Positions 31,341 to 39,705 of a stretch of 42,776 bases of DNA are shown in pieces. The DNA comes from an uncultured Clostridia bacterium. GTDB lineage: Bacteria; Bacillota; Clostridia; Christensenellales; Aristaeellaceae. The DNA is taken from the NCBI GenBank assembly GCA_945948915.1, contig CAMFCQ010000017.1, forward strand, positions 1-42,776. Direction: 5' to 3'. A model generated the notes under the pieces. That model saw nothing but the letters and a program-made list of their open reading frames with translations. It did not search any database and was not told the origin of the DNA. Made by a program: the position numbers and the translations under genes. Position 1 is the first letter of the stretch, and every line of letters begins with the position of its first letter.

Positions 31341-32138
31341 TTATTCAGCAAATTCGGAATGGAGATCAAAGGCGTGGTTCATCGGCCCGGAGCCCTGTCC
31401 CAGATCGAGCATCGCGGCAAGCGCGCCGGAGATGTACGCCTTGGCCCGCGCCACGGCGTCGTCAAGCGCATAGCCCTTCGCCAGGTTGGCGGCGATGGCG
31501 CTGGAGAGGGTGCAGCCGGTGCCGTGCGTGTTCGGATTGTCGATCCGCCTGCCGGCAAACCAGCGCGCCTGCCCGTTTGCATAGAGCAGGTCGTTCGCGT
31601 CGCTGACGCTGTGGCCGCCCTTGAGCAGCACAGCGCAGCCGTAGCGCTCGCTGATTTGCCCGGCAGCGGTCAGCATGTCCGCTTCGCCCTTGATGGGCAG
31701 GCCGGAGAGGATCTGTGCCTCGGGCACGTTGGGCGTGACCAGCGCAGCCATCGGGAACAGCTCCCGCGTCAGCGTCTCGATGGCCTCTGTCTTGATCAGG
31801 GCGGAGCCGCTGGTTGCCACCATGACCGGATCAACGACGATGTTCCTTGCATCGTAGTGCGCCAGCCGCTCAGCGATCACGTGAATCAGTGCGCCGGAGG
31901 ATACCATGCCGATCTTGACCGCATCCGGGCGAATGTCCTCGAACACCGCGTCCAGCTGCGCCTGCAGGAAGTCAGGCGTAACCTCCTGAATCGCGCGCAC
32001 GCCGGTGGTGTTCTGCGCCGTCAGCGCGGTGATGGCGCTCATGGCGTAGACGCCGTTTACGGTCATGGTCTTGAGATCTGCTTGAATGCCGGCGCCTCCG
32101 CAGGAATCGCTTCCCGCGATGGATAATGCTGTTTTCAT
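31341..32138 (-). CDS. thiD: hydroxymethylpyrimidine/phosphomethylpyrimidine kinase
   Basis: Phosphorylates HMP and HMP-P to HMP-PP. The 265-residue ribokinase-fold protein begins [21 protein letters not shown], with [23 protein letters not shown] and the anion-hole/catalytic Asp region [21 protein letters not shown] 32138 follows AAAGGAG. It is followed closely by thiC. Confidence 0.96.
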   Translation of the reverse strand: MKTALSIAGSDSCGGAGIQADLKTMTVNGVYAMSAITALTAQNTTGVRAIQEVTPDFLQAQLDAVFEDIRPDAVKIGMVSSGALIHVIAERLAHYDARNIVVDPVMVATSGSALIKTEAIETLTRELFPMAALVTPNVPEAQILSGLPIKGEADMLTAAGQISERYGCAVLLKGGHSVSDANDLLYANGQARWFAGRRIDNPNTHGTGCTLSSAIAANLAKGYALDDAVARAKAYISGALAAMLDLGQGSGPMNHAFDLHSEFAE

Positions 32139-32302
32139 ACGAAACTCCTTTAAATACCTTTTGTTATGCAAATCTATTCGTATTGCGTCGTTCTCGGGCA
32201 CAGAGCCACATGATTTGCGGAACTTTGTCGGAGATGCCGCCGGCAGCATGCCAGTTTTTTAAGCGATACAAGGTGGTGCCCCCAATGTACCGCTGCGCGG
32301 AA

Positions 32303-32818
32303 TCAGCGCAGGCCGGCCTGAACCTTGCTGAGCGCGCCTGCGCGCTGCATGGACAGGATGATCACCACCGCCAGCACGGAGCCAACCGTCGTGGAGATCA
32401 GGAAGGGGATGATGTAGGCGTAGAAGGCCACGGCGGAGGCGGACACGCCCATGCACAGCACCGCCACCGGATACGCCAGCAGGCCGCCCACGACGCCGGT
32501 GCCGAAGACCTCGCCCACGGCCGTGGGGATGACCTTTTGGCACCTGCTGTACACCAGGCCGCACAGCAGCGCGCCGCACATGCTGCCTGGGAAGGCCATC
32601 AGGCTGCCCAGGCCCAGCAGGTTGCGGATCAGGCTGGCGCAGAAGGCGACGGCCACGCCATACCACGGGCCAAGCAGCACGGCGCACAGCACGTTGACCA
32701 CGTGCTGCACCGGCGCGCACTTGCTTCCGAAGACGGGGAAGGACAGCATGCTGCCCACGACAGCGACGGCGCACAGGACGGCCGCCAGGGTGAGACGAAG
32801 GGTCTGATTGCGTTTCAT
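32303..32818 (-). CDS. thiW: ThiW, thiazole-type ECF transporter S component
   Basis: A 171-residue membrane protein with five to six helices. It shows the S-component N-terminus TLAAVLCAVAVVGSMLSFPVFG, a CAPVQHVVNVLCAVLLGPWYG segment and LLGLGSLMAFPGSMCGALL typical of ThiW. ThiW is predicted to bind the thiamine thiazole precursor and to use the shared EcfAAT module, which is not in this window. It leads the thiW-thiD-thiC unit. AGGAG precedes ATG 32818 and the leader holds a TPP-like RNA. Confidence 0.92.
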   Translation of the reverse strand: MKRNQTLRLTLAAVLCAVAVVGSMLSFPVFGSKCAPVQHVVNVLCAVLLGPWYGVAVAFCASLIRNLLGLGSLMAFPGSMCGALLCGLVYSRCQKVIPTAVGEVFGTGVVGGLLAYPVAVLCMGVSASAVAFYAYIIPFLISTTVGSVLAVVIILSMQRAGALSKVQAGLR

Positions 32819-32867
32819 GATGATTTCTCCTTTGATGGTTGATGGAGGGCGGCAGCAAGCAAAGCAG

Positions 32868-32960
32868 TCTCCCGCCCGGGGGACGGCAGGGCACAATTAC
32901 CCCGCCGGTCGGTCGAGACTTGCTGGTCTCCTCTCACGCCGGAACACGGCTTCCCATCGC
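32868..32960 (-). ncRNA. diverged TPP-riboswitch-like leader of thiW
   Basis: Minus-strand order: GGGAAGCCGTGTTCCGGC, GTGAGAGG, hairpin AGAC-CAGCAAG-TCT, CGACCGACC, then GGGTAATTGTGCCC. The true TPP riboswitch at 34801 has CTGAGAGG-hairpin-CGACC followed by GGATAATGCC. The pyrimidine-sensing half is thus nearly intact, but the pyrophosphate-sensing half is altered and one G is inserted before TGAGA. A GGGCGG/CCGCCC hairpin (32847-32877) lies between it and the thiW ribosome binding site. Confidence 0.5.
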
Positions 32961-32971
32961 TGCAATGCTTT

Positions 32972-33071
32972 CCGTCACAGGGCGCTCCCCCTCTGACGGG
33001 CCCTCTCAGGCCGTACTGCCGGCCCCCTTTCGCATCAAAGTGTTATACTGTTTTCAAATAGAAACAGCCAA
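32972..33071 (-). promoter_or_regulatory. thiW promoter and 5' leader hairpins
   Basis: TTGGCT (33066-33071), 18 bases, TATAAC (33042-33047) is a possible minus-strand promoter whose -35 lies in repeat copy A3. The transcript would begin with two hairpins (GGCC arms at 33009 and 33020; CCGTCA/TGACGG at 32972-32999) before the TPP-like element. Confidence 0.35.
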
Positions 33072-33215
33072 GTGCTAAGCTCCGTCAGGTAACGCTTCGC
33101 TCCCTGACTGCTTTGACTGAATGGCTTCGCCATATGGGGATACGTTGGGCTGCCGCCCAAACCCGCCTGAGGGACGTAGTCCCTCAGACTCCCTTCTTCG
33201 CTTCGCGCTTATAGC
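33061..33215 (-). repeat. intergenic repeat, copy A3
   Basis: The fullest A copy: AAACAGCCAAGTGCTAAG, CGTCAGGTAACGCTTCGCTCC, GGCTTCGCCATATGGGG, TACGTTGGGCTGCCGCCC, a CTGAGGGACGTAGTCCCTCAG hairpin and CTTCTTCGCTTCGCGC. It lies about 90 bases after the thiE stop; the bases between hold nothing I recognise. Confidence 0.85.
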
Positions 33216-33303
33216 TCATTTCTATCAGAAAATAGTATTATTCCAAAGTGCTGTGAGCACGAATGGCGTATTCTCGCTCAGCACGCTGGATACAATACGA
33301 AGC

Positions 33304-33942
33304 TCACCCGACAATCTTCTCAATCTCCGCGCGCAGGAAGCGGCATTCCGCCTCGATGTCCTCCGCGGCGAAGATGCCGGAGACGATCGCCGCGCCCCGG
33401 ATGCCGGTACCCTCGAGGGACGCGATGTTCCTGCGGCTGATGCCGCCGATGGCCGCCACCGGGATGGACACGCTGGCGCAGATGCTCTCAAGCAGCTCGC
33501 GGGTCATGGGCCGGGCGTTCAGCTTTGTGGCGGAGCCGAAGATCGCGCCGCTGCCCAGATAGTCCGCCCCGGCCTCCTGCGCGCGCAGCGCCTGCTCCAC
33601 CGTCTTGGCCGTCACGCCCAGAATCCTGTCCGGGCCGATCAGACGGCGCGCCTGCTGCGCGGCCATGTCCTCCTGGCCCACGTGCACGCCGTCGGCGTCT
33701 ACTTCCACGGCCAGCGCCGCATCGTCGTTGATGATCAGCGGCACGCCGTATCGGGCGCACAGCGCCTTGATCTCCTTCGCCTCTGCCACAAGGGCGCCGC
33801 GCTCCATCTCCTTTTCCCGCAGCTGCACGCAGGTCGCGCCGCCCATAAGGGCCTGCTCCACCTGCTCGCAAAGGGTCTGCCTGCCCGTCCAGCTCCGGTC
33901 AGTCACGGCGTACAGCCGCAGCATGTCTTCAGCAAATCTCAT
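33304..33942 (-). CDS. thiE: thiamine-phosphate synthase
   Basis: Joins HMP-PP and thiazole phosphate to thiamine phosphate. The 212-residue TIM barrel shows LYAVTDRSW near residue 10, ATCVQLREKEM, LIINDDAALAVEVDADGVHVGQ-type segments, DYLGSGAIFGSATK and PVAAIGGI. Its start lies 14 bases inside thiM, so the two are coupled. Confidence 0.96.
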   Translation of the reverse strand: MRFAEDMLRLYAVTDRSWTGRQTLCEQVEQALMGGATCVQLREKEMERGALVAEAKEIKALCARYGVPLIINDDAALAVEVDADGVHVGQEDMAAQQARRLIGPDRILGVTAKTVEQALRAQEAGADYLGSGAIFGSATKLNARPMTRELLESICASVSIPVAAIGGISRRNIASLEGTGIRGAAIVSGIFAAEDIEAECRFLRAEIEKIVG

Positions 33943-34729
33943 ACCGTGCTCCCTTCTCCAAGGCGTCCGCGCTCAGGTGATACAGCGCGTCGATGATGTA
34001 GGTGCGGTAGCTCGCGCTGCCGTCCAGCGGGCCAAGCCGCTTGTGCGCCAGCTCGCCGCACAGGCCGTAGGCGCAGACCGCAGCGAGCGCCGCGGTCAGC
34101 CGGTTGCCCGGATTCGCGGCGGCATACGCGCCGATGAGGACGGACAGCTGGCAGCCGGTTCCCGTGACGCTGTGCATCATGGGGTGCCCGTTGTGCACGC
34201 GGTAAGCGGTCTTTCCGTCGGTGACAATGTCCTCGCTGCCGGAGACGACGACCACCGCGCCGGACGCCTGCGCCAGCTTCAGCGCCAGCGCCAGCGGGTC
34301 CTGCGCCGCATCGTCCGCATCCACGCCGCGCTGCGCCACAGTGCCCCGCAGCAGCGTCTGAATCTCGCTGGCATTGCCGCGGATGACGCCGGGCTGTACC
34401 TCCTGCAGGATGCGGTGCGCCGCGCTCCTGCGGAAATCGGAGCAGCCTGCGCCGACCGGGTCAAACACCACGGGCTTGCCCTGCGCCTTTGCAGCCGCGC
34501 CCGCCAGCAGCAGGGCCTCGATCTTCCGGGGGCTGGGCGTGCCCAGGTTGAGCACCAGACCGCGGCAGGCGGAGACGACCTCGCAAACCTCCGCCGGATC
34601 CTCCGCCATGATGGGCGACGCGCCGCTGGCGAGCACCAGGTTGGCGCAGTCGTTGGCCGTCACCAGATTCACCATGCAGTGCACCAGCGGACTGGCCTTG
34701 CGGGTATGATCGATGATTCTTCCTAGCAT
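33929..34729 (-). CDS. thiM: hydroxyethylthiazole kinase
   Basis: Phosphorylates the thiazole HET for salvage. The 266-residue ribokinase-like protein has PLVHCMVNLVTANDCANLVLA-type N-terminal sequence, ASGASPIMAEDPAEV, KPVVFDPVGAGCSDFR and SVTGTGCQLSVLIGA with the catalytic Cys. It is the first gene after the TPP riboswitch. With ThiW import it suggests that thiazole is salvaged rather than made: no thiG, thiH, thiS or thiF is present here. Confidence 0.95.
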   Translation of the reverse strand: MLGRIIDHTRKASPLVHCMVNLVTANDCANLVLASGASPIMAEDPAEVCEVVSACRGLVLNLGTPSPRKIEALLLAGAAAKAQGKPVVFDPVGAGCSDFRRSAAHRILQEVQPGVIRGNASEIQTLLRGTVAQRGVDADDAAQDPLALALKLAQASGAVVVVSGSEDIVTDGKTAYRVHNGHPMMHSVTGTGCQLSVLIGAYAAANPGNRLTAALAAVCAYGLCGELAHKRLGPLDGSASYRTYIIDALYHLSADALEKGARYEIC

Positions 34730-34747
34730 CTGCTTCTCTCGCTTCCG

Positions 34748-34784
34748 AAAAATAAAACCGGCGCTTCCTGCGGAAACGCCGATT
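34748..34784 (-). terminator. riboswitch-controlled terminator before thiM
   Basis: AATCGGCGTTTCC and GGAAGCGCCGGTT pair across GCA, with TTATTTTT following on the minus strand. Confidence 0.88.
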
Positions 34785-34800
34785 GTGCTTCATTAAGTTT

Positions 34801-34888
34801 CAAGCTCCCTACGGCGGCATTATCCACGTCAGGTAAAAAAGGTCGAAGGTGAATCCTTCCTCTCAGCCTGTCCACACAAGCTCCCTCG
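34801..34888 (-). ncRNA. TPP riboswitch upstream of thiM
   Basis: Minus-strand landmarks AGGCTGAGAGG, CTTCGACC, ACCTGACGTGGATAATGCC and GCCGTAGGGA match the THI element in order. A terminator follows, so TPP should prevent thiM-thiE transcription. Confidence 0.95.
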
Positions 34889-34968
34889 CTGATTCAGTTG
34901 TCACAAAGTTCCGGGCGAAGAATGCCGCCCGAACCATGCAGATATTCTATCTCTTTTTTCGCGGAAAA

Positions 34969-35517
34969 TCAACCCATATTTTGAAGGCTTGAAGTGCGCG
35001 CGATATCCGTCATGCGTCCCTCCTGCTTCACGCCCTCCAGCGCCAGAAGGCTCCGCTTCCTGTCCACGCCGCCCGCGTAGCCCGTCAGGCTGCCATTCGT
35101 GCCGAGCACGCGATGGCAGGGCACGATGATGGACACCGGGTTATGGCCGACGGCGCTGCCCACGGCCTGCGCGGACATGTGCGCCAGGCCGCGTTTCTGC
35201 GCGATTTGCACGGCGATTGCGCCGTAGGTCGTCGTGCTGCCATAGGGAATGCCGCGGAGGATGTCCCAGACCTCTCGCTGAAACGCCGTGCCGGTGAGGT
35301 GCAGCGGCGGCGTGAAGTCCGGCGCGCGGCCGGAAAAGTACTGATCCAGCCAGCGCTTCGCGTCATCAAGGAGGGGAAGCTCCCGCTCCTCGTGCGACGC
35401 GTCAAGGGACTGCGCAAAGTGCTTCTGCCCCTCAAACCACAGGCCCGTCAGGCCCTCTTCATCCGCCGCCAGCAGGATATCGCCCAAGGGCGAGGCATAG
35501 CGGCCGGTGAACTGCAT
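34969..35517 (-). CDS. ogt: methylated-DNA--protein-cysteine S-methyltransferase
   Basis: Removes O6-alkyl groups from guanine to its own Cys. The 182-residue protein contains the N-terminal SPLGDILLAADEEGLTGLWF, the DNA-binding FQREVWDILRGIPYGSTTTYG and the active site IVPCHRVLG. Its ATG overlaps the leuB stop by one base (TGATG), so a DNA-repair gene ends the leucine operon; there is no metabolic link I can see. A CGGGCG/CGCCCG hairpin at 34912-34933 may terminate it. Confidence 0.95.
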   Translation of the reverse strand: MQFTGRYASPLGDILLAADEEGLTGLWFEGQKHFAQSLDASHEERELPLLDDAKRWLDQYFSGRAPDFTPPLHLTGTAFQREVWDILRGIPYGSTTTYGAIAVQIAQKRGLAHMSAQAVGSAVGHNPVSIIVPCHRVLGTNGSLTGYAGGVDRKRSLLALEGVKQEGRMTDIARTSSLQNMG

Positions 35518-36581
35518 CAGATTCTTGCCGCGACGAGGTCGCCCATCTGCGTGCAGCCGACCTTCGTGCAGCCCTCGGACCAGATGTCGCCGGTGCGGTA
35601 GCCCGCATCGAGCACCTGCGCAACCGCTGCCTCAATCGCCGCGGCCTCCGCTTCCAGGCCCAGGCTGTGGCGCAGCAGCAGCGCACCGGACAGGATGGTG
35701 CCCAGCGGGTTGGCGATGTCCCTGCCCGCGATGTCCGGCGCAGAGCCGTGGATCGGCTCGTACAGGCCGCGCGTGCCCGCGCCCAGGCTGGCGGAGGGCA
35801 TCATGCCCAGGCTGCCCGCGATGGCCGCGCTCTCGTCGGAGAGGATATCGCCGAAGAGGTTGCCGGTGATCATCACATCGAACTGGCTCGGGCGCAGGAT
35901 GAGCTGCATCGCCGCGTTGTCGACGTACATGTAGGTGACCTCGACCTCCGGGTATTCCTTCGCCAGCTTCGCGACGGTCTCGCGCCACAGGCGGGAGCAC
36001 TCCAGCACGTTCGCCTTGTCCACCGAGCAGAGCTTCTTGCGGCGCTTCATCGCCATCTCAAAGCCGATGCGCGCCAGACGCTCGACCTCCATCTCGCTGT
36101 ACGCCATCTCGTCGGTCGCCGCCGTGCGATCCTCGCTGCGCCAGCGTTTGCCGAAGTAGATGTCGCCGGTCAACTCGCGCAGGATCATGATGTCGATGGG
36201 CTGCGTGATGATGTCCGGGCGCAGCGGGCAGGCACCCGCCAGCTGCGGATGGATCGTGCAGGGGCGCAGGTTGGCAAACACCTGCATGCCCTTGCGCAGG
36301 GCCAGCAGGCCCTTTTCCGGGCGGCGCGCCGGTTCCACGCCGTCCCACTTCGGCCCGCCGACGCTGCCCATGAGCACCGCATCGGCGGCGTTGCATTTGG
36401 CCAGCGTTTCCTCTGTCAGCGGCACACCGTACGCGTCGATGGATGCGCCGCCGAGCGCGCACTTCTCAAAGCTGAAGGTGTGGCCGTATTTCGCCGCCGC
36501 CTTCTCAAGCACCTTGACCGCCTGCGCGACGATCTCCGGGCCGATGTAATCGCCCGGCAGAGTCACGATATTTGCATTCAT
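35517..36581 (-). CDS. leuB: 3-isopropylmalate dehydrogenase
   Basis: Oxidative decarboxylation of 3-isopropylmalate in leucine synthesis. The 354-residue enzyme shows ANLRPCTIHP, ILRELTGDIYFG, the metal-binding DKANVLECSRLWR and VDNAAMQLI, and NLFGDILSDESA with GSLGMMPSA and HGSAPDIAG. An oddity is GDYIGPE at residues 10-16, where most relatives have GDGIGPE. GGGAGG precedes ATG 36581. Confidence 0.96.
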   Translation of the reverse strand: MNANIVTLPGDYIGPEIVAQAVKVLEKAAAKYGHTFSFEKCALGGASIDAYGVPLTEETLAKCNAADAVLMGSVGGPKWDGVEPARRPEKGLLALRKGMQVFANLRPCTIHPQLAGACPLRPDIITQPIDIMILRELTGDIYFGKRWRSEDRTAATDEMAYSEMEVERLARIGFEMAMKRRKKLCSVDKANVLECSRLWRETVAKLAKEYPEVEVTYMYVDNAAMQLILRPSQFDVMITGNLFGDILSDESAAIAGSLGMMPSASLGAGTRGLYEPIHGSAPDIAGRDIANPLGTILSGALLLRHSLGLEAEAAAIEAAVAQVLDAGYRTGDIWSEGCTKVGCTQMGDLVAARI

Positions 36582-36605
36582 GGGACTCTTCCTCCCTACT
36601 GATCT

Positions 36606-36765
36606 GTTTGAACCCGTTTCAATCGCAGGCTGCTGCGCAGCCTGCTCTGAAACTGCGTTTTCTTCGGTTGTTTGGGGCTGCCGCCCCTGGCCCTGCCAAG
36701 GGGCGCTGCCCCTTGACCCCGCAAGGGATTTCATCCCTTGCCCCTTCTTCGCTTCGCGCGGTTTT
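36606..36765 (-). repeat. intergenic repeat, copy B1
   Basis: Begins GTTTCAATCGCAGGCTGCTG with a long stem to CTGCTCTGAAAC, then GGGGCTGCCGCCCC, AAGGGGCGCTGCCCCTT and AAGGGATTTCATCCCTT hairpins and the shared CCCCTTCTTCGCTTCGCGC end, overlapping the leuD stop. It separates leuD from leuB. Confidence 0.85.
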
Positions 36766-37258
36766 AAGCCTGAACTTTTTTCCTGACGTAGTTCGCGATG
36801 CCGCCGCAGTTGACGATCTCCTGGATGAACGGCGGCAGCGGCGCGGCCGTGAACGTCTCGCCGGTGGTCAGATCGGCAATCACGCCGTTGTCCAGATCCG
36901 CCTCGACCTCATGGCCGTCAGCGATGGCCGCGGCGGCCGCCGGGCACTCGACGATCGGCAGGCCGATGTCGATGGAGTTGCGGTAGAAGATGCGGGCAAA
37001 GCTGTCCGCGATGACCAGCTGGATGCCGCTGGCCTTGATAGCGATGGGCGCGTGCTCGCGGGAGGAGCCGCAGCCGAAGTTGCGGCCCGCGACGATGATC
37101 CTGCTCGTCTCGCTCTTCGCCTTGAAATTGCTGTCGATGTCCTCCATGCAGTGGGAGGCCAGCTCCTTGTGATCGGTGGTGTTCAGATAGCGGGCCGGGA
37201 TGATGACGTCGGTATCGACATGATCACCGTACTTGATGACCGTAGACTTGACTTTCAT
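36764..37258 (-). CDS. leuD: 3-isopropylmalate dehydratase small subunit
   Basis: Swivel subunit of isopropylmalate isomerase. The 164-residue protein contains [15 protein letters not shown], the signature [14 protein letters not shown] and [18 protein letters not shown], as in the short archaeal/clostridial LeuD group. Its ATG lies one base after the leuC stop, with AGGAGG inside the end of leuC. Confidence 0.96.
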   Translation of the reverse strand: MKVKSTVIKYGDHVDTDVIIPARYLNTTDHKELASHCMEDIDSNFKAKSETSRIIVAGRNFGCGSSREHAPIAIKASGIQLVIADSFARIFYRNSIDIGLPIVECPAAAAAIADGHEVEADLDNGVIADLTTGETFTAAPLPPFIQEIVNCGGIANYVRKKVQA

Positions 37259-37259
37259 A

Positions 37260-38522
37260 TTACATGACCTCCTCAGGCGTGGCGACGCGGCCCATGATCG
37301 CGGAAGCGGCGGCAACCGCCGGGCTGGCCAGGATGACTTCGCTGCCGGTGTGGCCCATGCGGCCCACAAAGTTGCGGTTCGTGGTGGACACCGCGCGCTC
37401 GCCGTCGGCCAGCACGCCGCAGTGGCCGCCCAGGCACGGGCCGCAGGTCGGCATGGTGAAGATCGCGCCGGCATCGACGAAGATGTCCACAAGGCCCTCC
37501 TCCAGGCAGGTCTTCACAACCTGCTGCGTGCCGGGGATGACGATGCAGCGCAGGTACGGCGCCACCTTCTTGCCCTTGAGGATCTGCGCGGCTACGCGCA
37601 TATCGCTGATGCGGCCGTTGGTGCAGCTGCCGATGACGACCTGGTCGATCGCCAGATCGGCGCACGCCCGCGCAGGCTTGGTGTTCTCCGGCAGATGGGG
37701 CAGGGAGACGGTCATGTCCAGCTGGTCAAGGTCGATCTCCACGACCTTCGCGTACTCCGCATCCTCGTCCGCCTCAAACGCCGTATACGGGCGGCTGACA
37801 CGTTCGGCCAGATATGCCCTGCACACGTCGTCCACCGGGAAGATGCCGTTCTTCGCGCCAGCCTCGATCGCCATGTTCGCGATCGTCAGGCGGCCGTCCA
37901 TGCCGATCTCCTTGACGCCCTCGCCGGTAAACTCGAGCGACTGATACAGCGCGCCGTCCACGCCGATCTCGCCGATGAGGTGCAGAATCACGTCCTTGCC
38001 GGACACCCACGGCTTCATCTTGCCCTTGAGCACGACCTTGACCGCCTCCGGCACCTTGAACCAGCACTCGCCGGTCGCCATGCCCACGGCCATATCCGTG
38101 GAGCCCACGCCCGTGGAGAACGCGCCGACCGCGCCATAGGTACAGGTGTGGCTGTCCGCGCCGATGATGACCTCTCCCGGGGCGACGATGCCCTGCTCCG
38201 GCAGCAGCGCATGCTCGATGCCCACGCGGCCCACCTCATAGTAATGGACGATCTTCTGCGCCTTGGCGAAGTCGCGCATCTGCTTGGCCATCGTCGCGGA
38301 CTTGATGTCCTTGTTGGGGACGAAGTGATCCGGGATCAGCGCGATCTTCGCGGGATCGAACACCTTCGTCGCACCCATCTTCTCAAACTCGTTGATCGCG
38401 ACCGGCGCGGTGATATCGTTGCCCAGCACCAGGTCGAGCCTGCACATCAGCAGCTCGCCGGCGCGGCAGCTTTTAACGCCCGCGGCGCGCGCGAGGATTT
38501 TCTGCGTCATGGTCATGCCCAT
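37260..38522 (-). CDS. leuC: 3-isopropylmalate dehydratase large subunit
   Basis: Catalytic aconitase-family subunit that isomerises 2- to 3-isopropylmalate. The 420-residue protein shows [40 protein letters not shown] and [12 protein letters not shown], which together give the [4Fe-4S] cysteines. ATG 38522 follows AGGAGGA by seven bases. It is the first gene after a leucine T-box; leuA is not in the window. Confidence 0.97.
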   Translation of the reverse strand: MGMTMTQKILARAAGVKSCRAGELLMCRLDLVLGNDITAPVAINEFEKMGATKVFDPAKIALIPDHFVPNKDIKSATMAKQMRDFAKAQKIVHYYEVGRVGIEHALLPEQGIVAPGEVIIGADSHTCTYGAVGAFSTGVGSTDMAVGMATGECWFKVPEAVKVVLKGKMKPWVSGKDVILHLIGEIGVDGALYQSLEFTGEGVKEIGMDGRLTIANMAIEAGAKNGIFPVDDVCRAYLAERVSRPYTAFEADEDAEYAKVVEIDLDQLDMTVSLPHLPENTKPARACADLAIDQVVIGSCTNGRISDMRVAAQILKGKKVAPYLRCIVIPGTQQVVKTCLEEGLVDIFVDAGAIFTMPTCGPCLGGHCGVLADGERAVSTTNRNFVGRMGHTGSEVILASPAVAAASAIMGRVATPEEVM

Positions 38523-38539
38523 CTGTACATCCTCCTTTG

Positions 38540-38790
38540 ATACTCTCCAAAAAGTAAGAAGCCTCGCACACCTGCTTTTCGCAGGGGCGAGGCGTAAAAT
38601 GCCACACGGTACCACCCTGATTCAACCCGACTGCGCACACAGCAACAGAGGGGTCCTCATTAGCCTTAACGCGGCGGCGTACGTCCCGCGCTCATCACGC
38701 AGGCGGCTCCGGAGTGAGTTATCCCGCTTGCCCGCCGCCGGCTTGCACCAAACGCCGGCTCTCTTTAGGTCAGGCAATGCGTCTTTTTTC
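38540..38790 (-). ncRNA. leucine T-box leader
   Basis: Minus-strand features: the Stem I motif AGAGAGCCGGCGTTTGGTGC, specifier context AACTCACTCCGGAG with a CTC (Leu) codon at 38718-38716, the antiterminator core AGGGTGGTACCG (38607-38618) and a terminator. Uncharged tRNA-Leu should permit leuCDB-ogt transcription. Confidence 0.93.
38549..38593 (-). terminator. T-box terminator before leuC
   Basis: GCCTCGCCCCTGC pairs with GCAGGTGTGCGAGGC around GAAAA, followed by TTCTTACTTTTT on the minus strand. Confidence 0.9.
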
Positions 38791-38831
38791 CTTCATGGCC
38801 TTTACAAAAGCTATGCACGATTTGCATATTA

Positions 38832-38860
38832 TTGTACCTGTGCGGTGACGCCTTGTCAAG
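38832..38860 (-). promoter_or_regulatory. leu operon promoter
   Basis: Perfect TTGACA (38855-38860), 17 bases, TACAAT (38832-38837) on the minus strand, upstream of the T-box. Confidence 0.75.
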
Positions 38861-38900
38861 CCGTAAATGCCGTTCATTTCACCGCTGGGATGATTGAGTT

Positions 38901-39506
38901 TCACTCAATCGGAAAATCGTAATAGACCTTCGGCGCATCGGAGGGCAGCGTATAGTGCCACCATTCCTCGCTGTAATCCTCAAAGCCCGCAGCCAGCATG
39001 CCCGTGCGCAGCAAGCGGCGGTTGGCCTTCTGCGCCGGCGTGATGTCCTCGCAATCATGCGAAGAAATGGAGGAGAACCAGTCGAACTCACCACCCATGT
39101 CAAGCGGCGTGCCGTCCCTGTCCGTGAGCGTCAGATCCACCGTCATGCCGCGCGAATGGCCGGAATACACGGCGATATAGCCCCTAGGAAACAGCTCGGA
39201 CTTCTCGAGCGTCGGATAGAACTCCGCCTTCATCTTCGTGTCGCTGAGGTCCTTTGCCCAGCGGACGAAGTGATCGACCGCGCGCTGGGGACGGTATGCG
39301 TCGTAGATGAGCAGATGCAGCCCCTGTTTTTCAAACGCGTCCGCCGCCTGCTTAAGCGCCATAGCCGCTTCGGTGCGCAGCACGCCGCGCGGGGCAAGGT
39401 AGCCGTCCACCGGGCAGCCGACAAAGTTGTGGCTGCCCGCGTAGCGGATATCCTCGCGGACGGACGGGATGACATCCCTGATGTAGACAAAGCCTTCCGG
39501 AAGCAT
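38901..39506 (-). CDS. VanX/DdpX-like D-alanyl-D-alanine dipeptidase (M15D)
   Basis: A 201-residue zinc peptidase. It has YDAYRPQRAV with the transition-state Arg, the zinc motif SGHSRGMTVDLT (S-x-H-x6-D) and EEWWHY carrying the catalytic Glu and third ligand. There is no signal peptide, as for cytoplasmic VanX. VanX removes D-Ala-D-Ala in glycopeptide resistance, but no vanH, vanA or vanRS genes are here, so a housekeeping role in recycling D-Ala dipeptides is more likely. AGGAATTATT precedes ATG 39506. Confidence 0.92.
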   Translation of the reverse strand: MLPEGFVYIRDVIPSVREDIRYAGSHNFVGCPVDGYLAPRGVLRTEAAMALKQAADAFEKQGLHLLIYDAYRPQRAVDHFVRWAKDLSDTKMKAEFYPTLEKSELFPRGYIAVYSGHSRGMTVDLTLTDRDGTPLDMGGEFDWFSSISSHDCEDITPAQKANRRLLRTGMLAAGFEDYSEEWWHYTLPSDAPKVYYDFPIE

Positions 39507-39545
39507 AATAATTCCTCCAGTTTGCAGGAAAATTCAGTCACGCGC

Positions 39546-39693
39546 ACCAATCCGTTTCAATCGCAGGCTGCTGCGCAGCCGGCTCTGAAACGGCGTTCTC
39601 TCTTCGAATTGGGAACGCCGGGGCCGCAGGCCCCGGACCCCGCCTGAGGGACATTGTCCCTCAGACTCCCTTCTTCGCTTCGTGCCTACAGCC
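39546..39693 (-). repeat. intergenic repeat, copy B2
   Basis: Shares CCGTTTCAATCGCAGGCTGC, the stem to GGCTCTGAAACG and the terminal CTTCTTCGCTTCG with B1. Its middle has GGGGCCGCAGGCCCC and CTGAGGGACATTGTCCCTCAG hairpins, the latter as in A3. It lies directly after the fhs stop, before the vanX-like gene. Confidence 0.85.
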
Positions 39694-39705
39694 GCTGCTC
39701 TGTAA

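Noticed and set aside
38901-39506. A vancomycin-resistance cluster
   Set aside because: Only the VanX-like peptidase is present; vanH, vanA and vanRS are absent, so resistance cannot be claimed.
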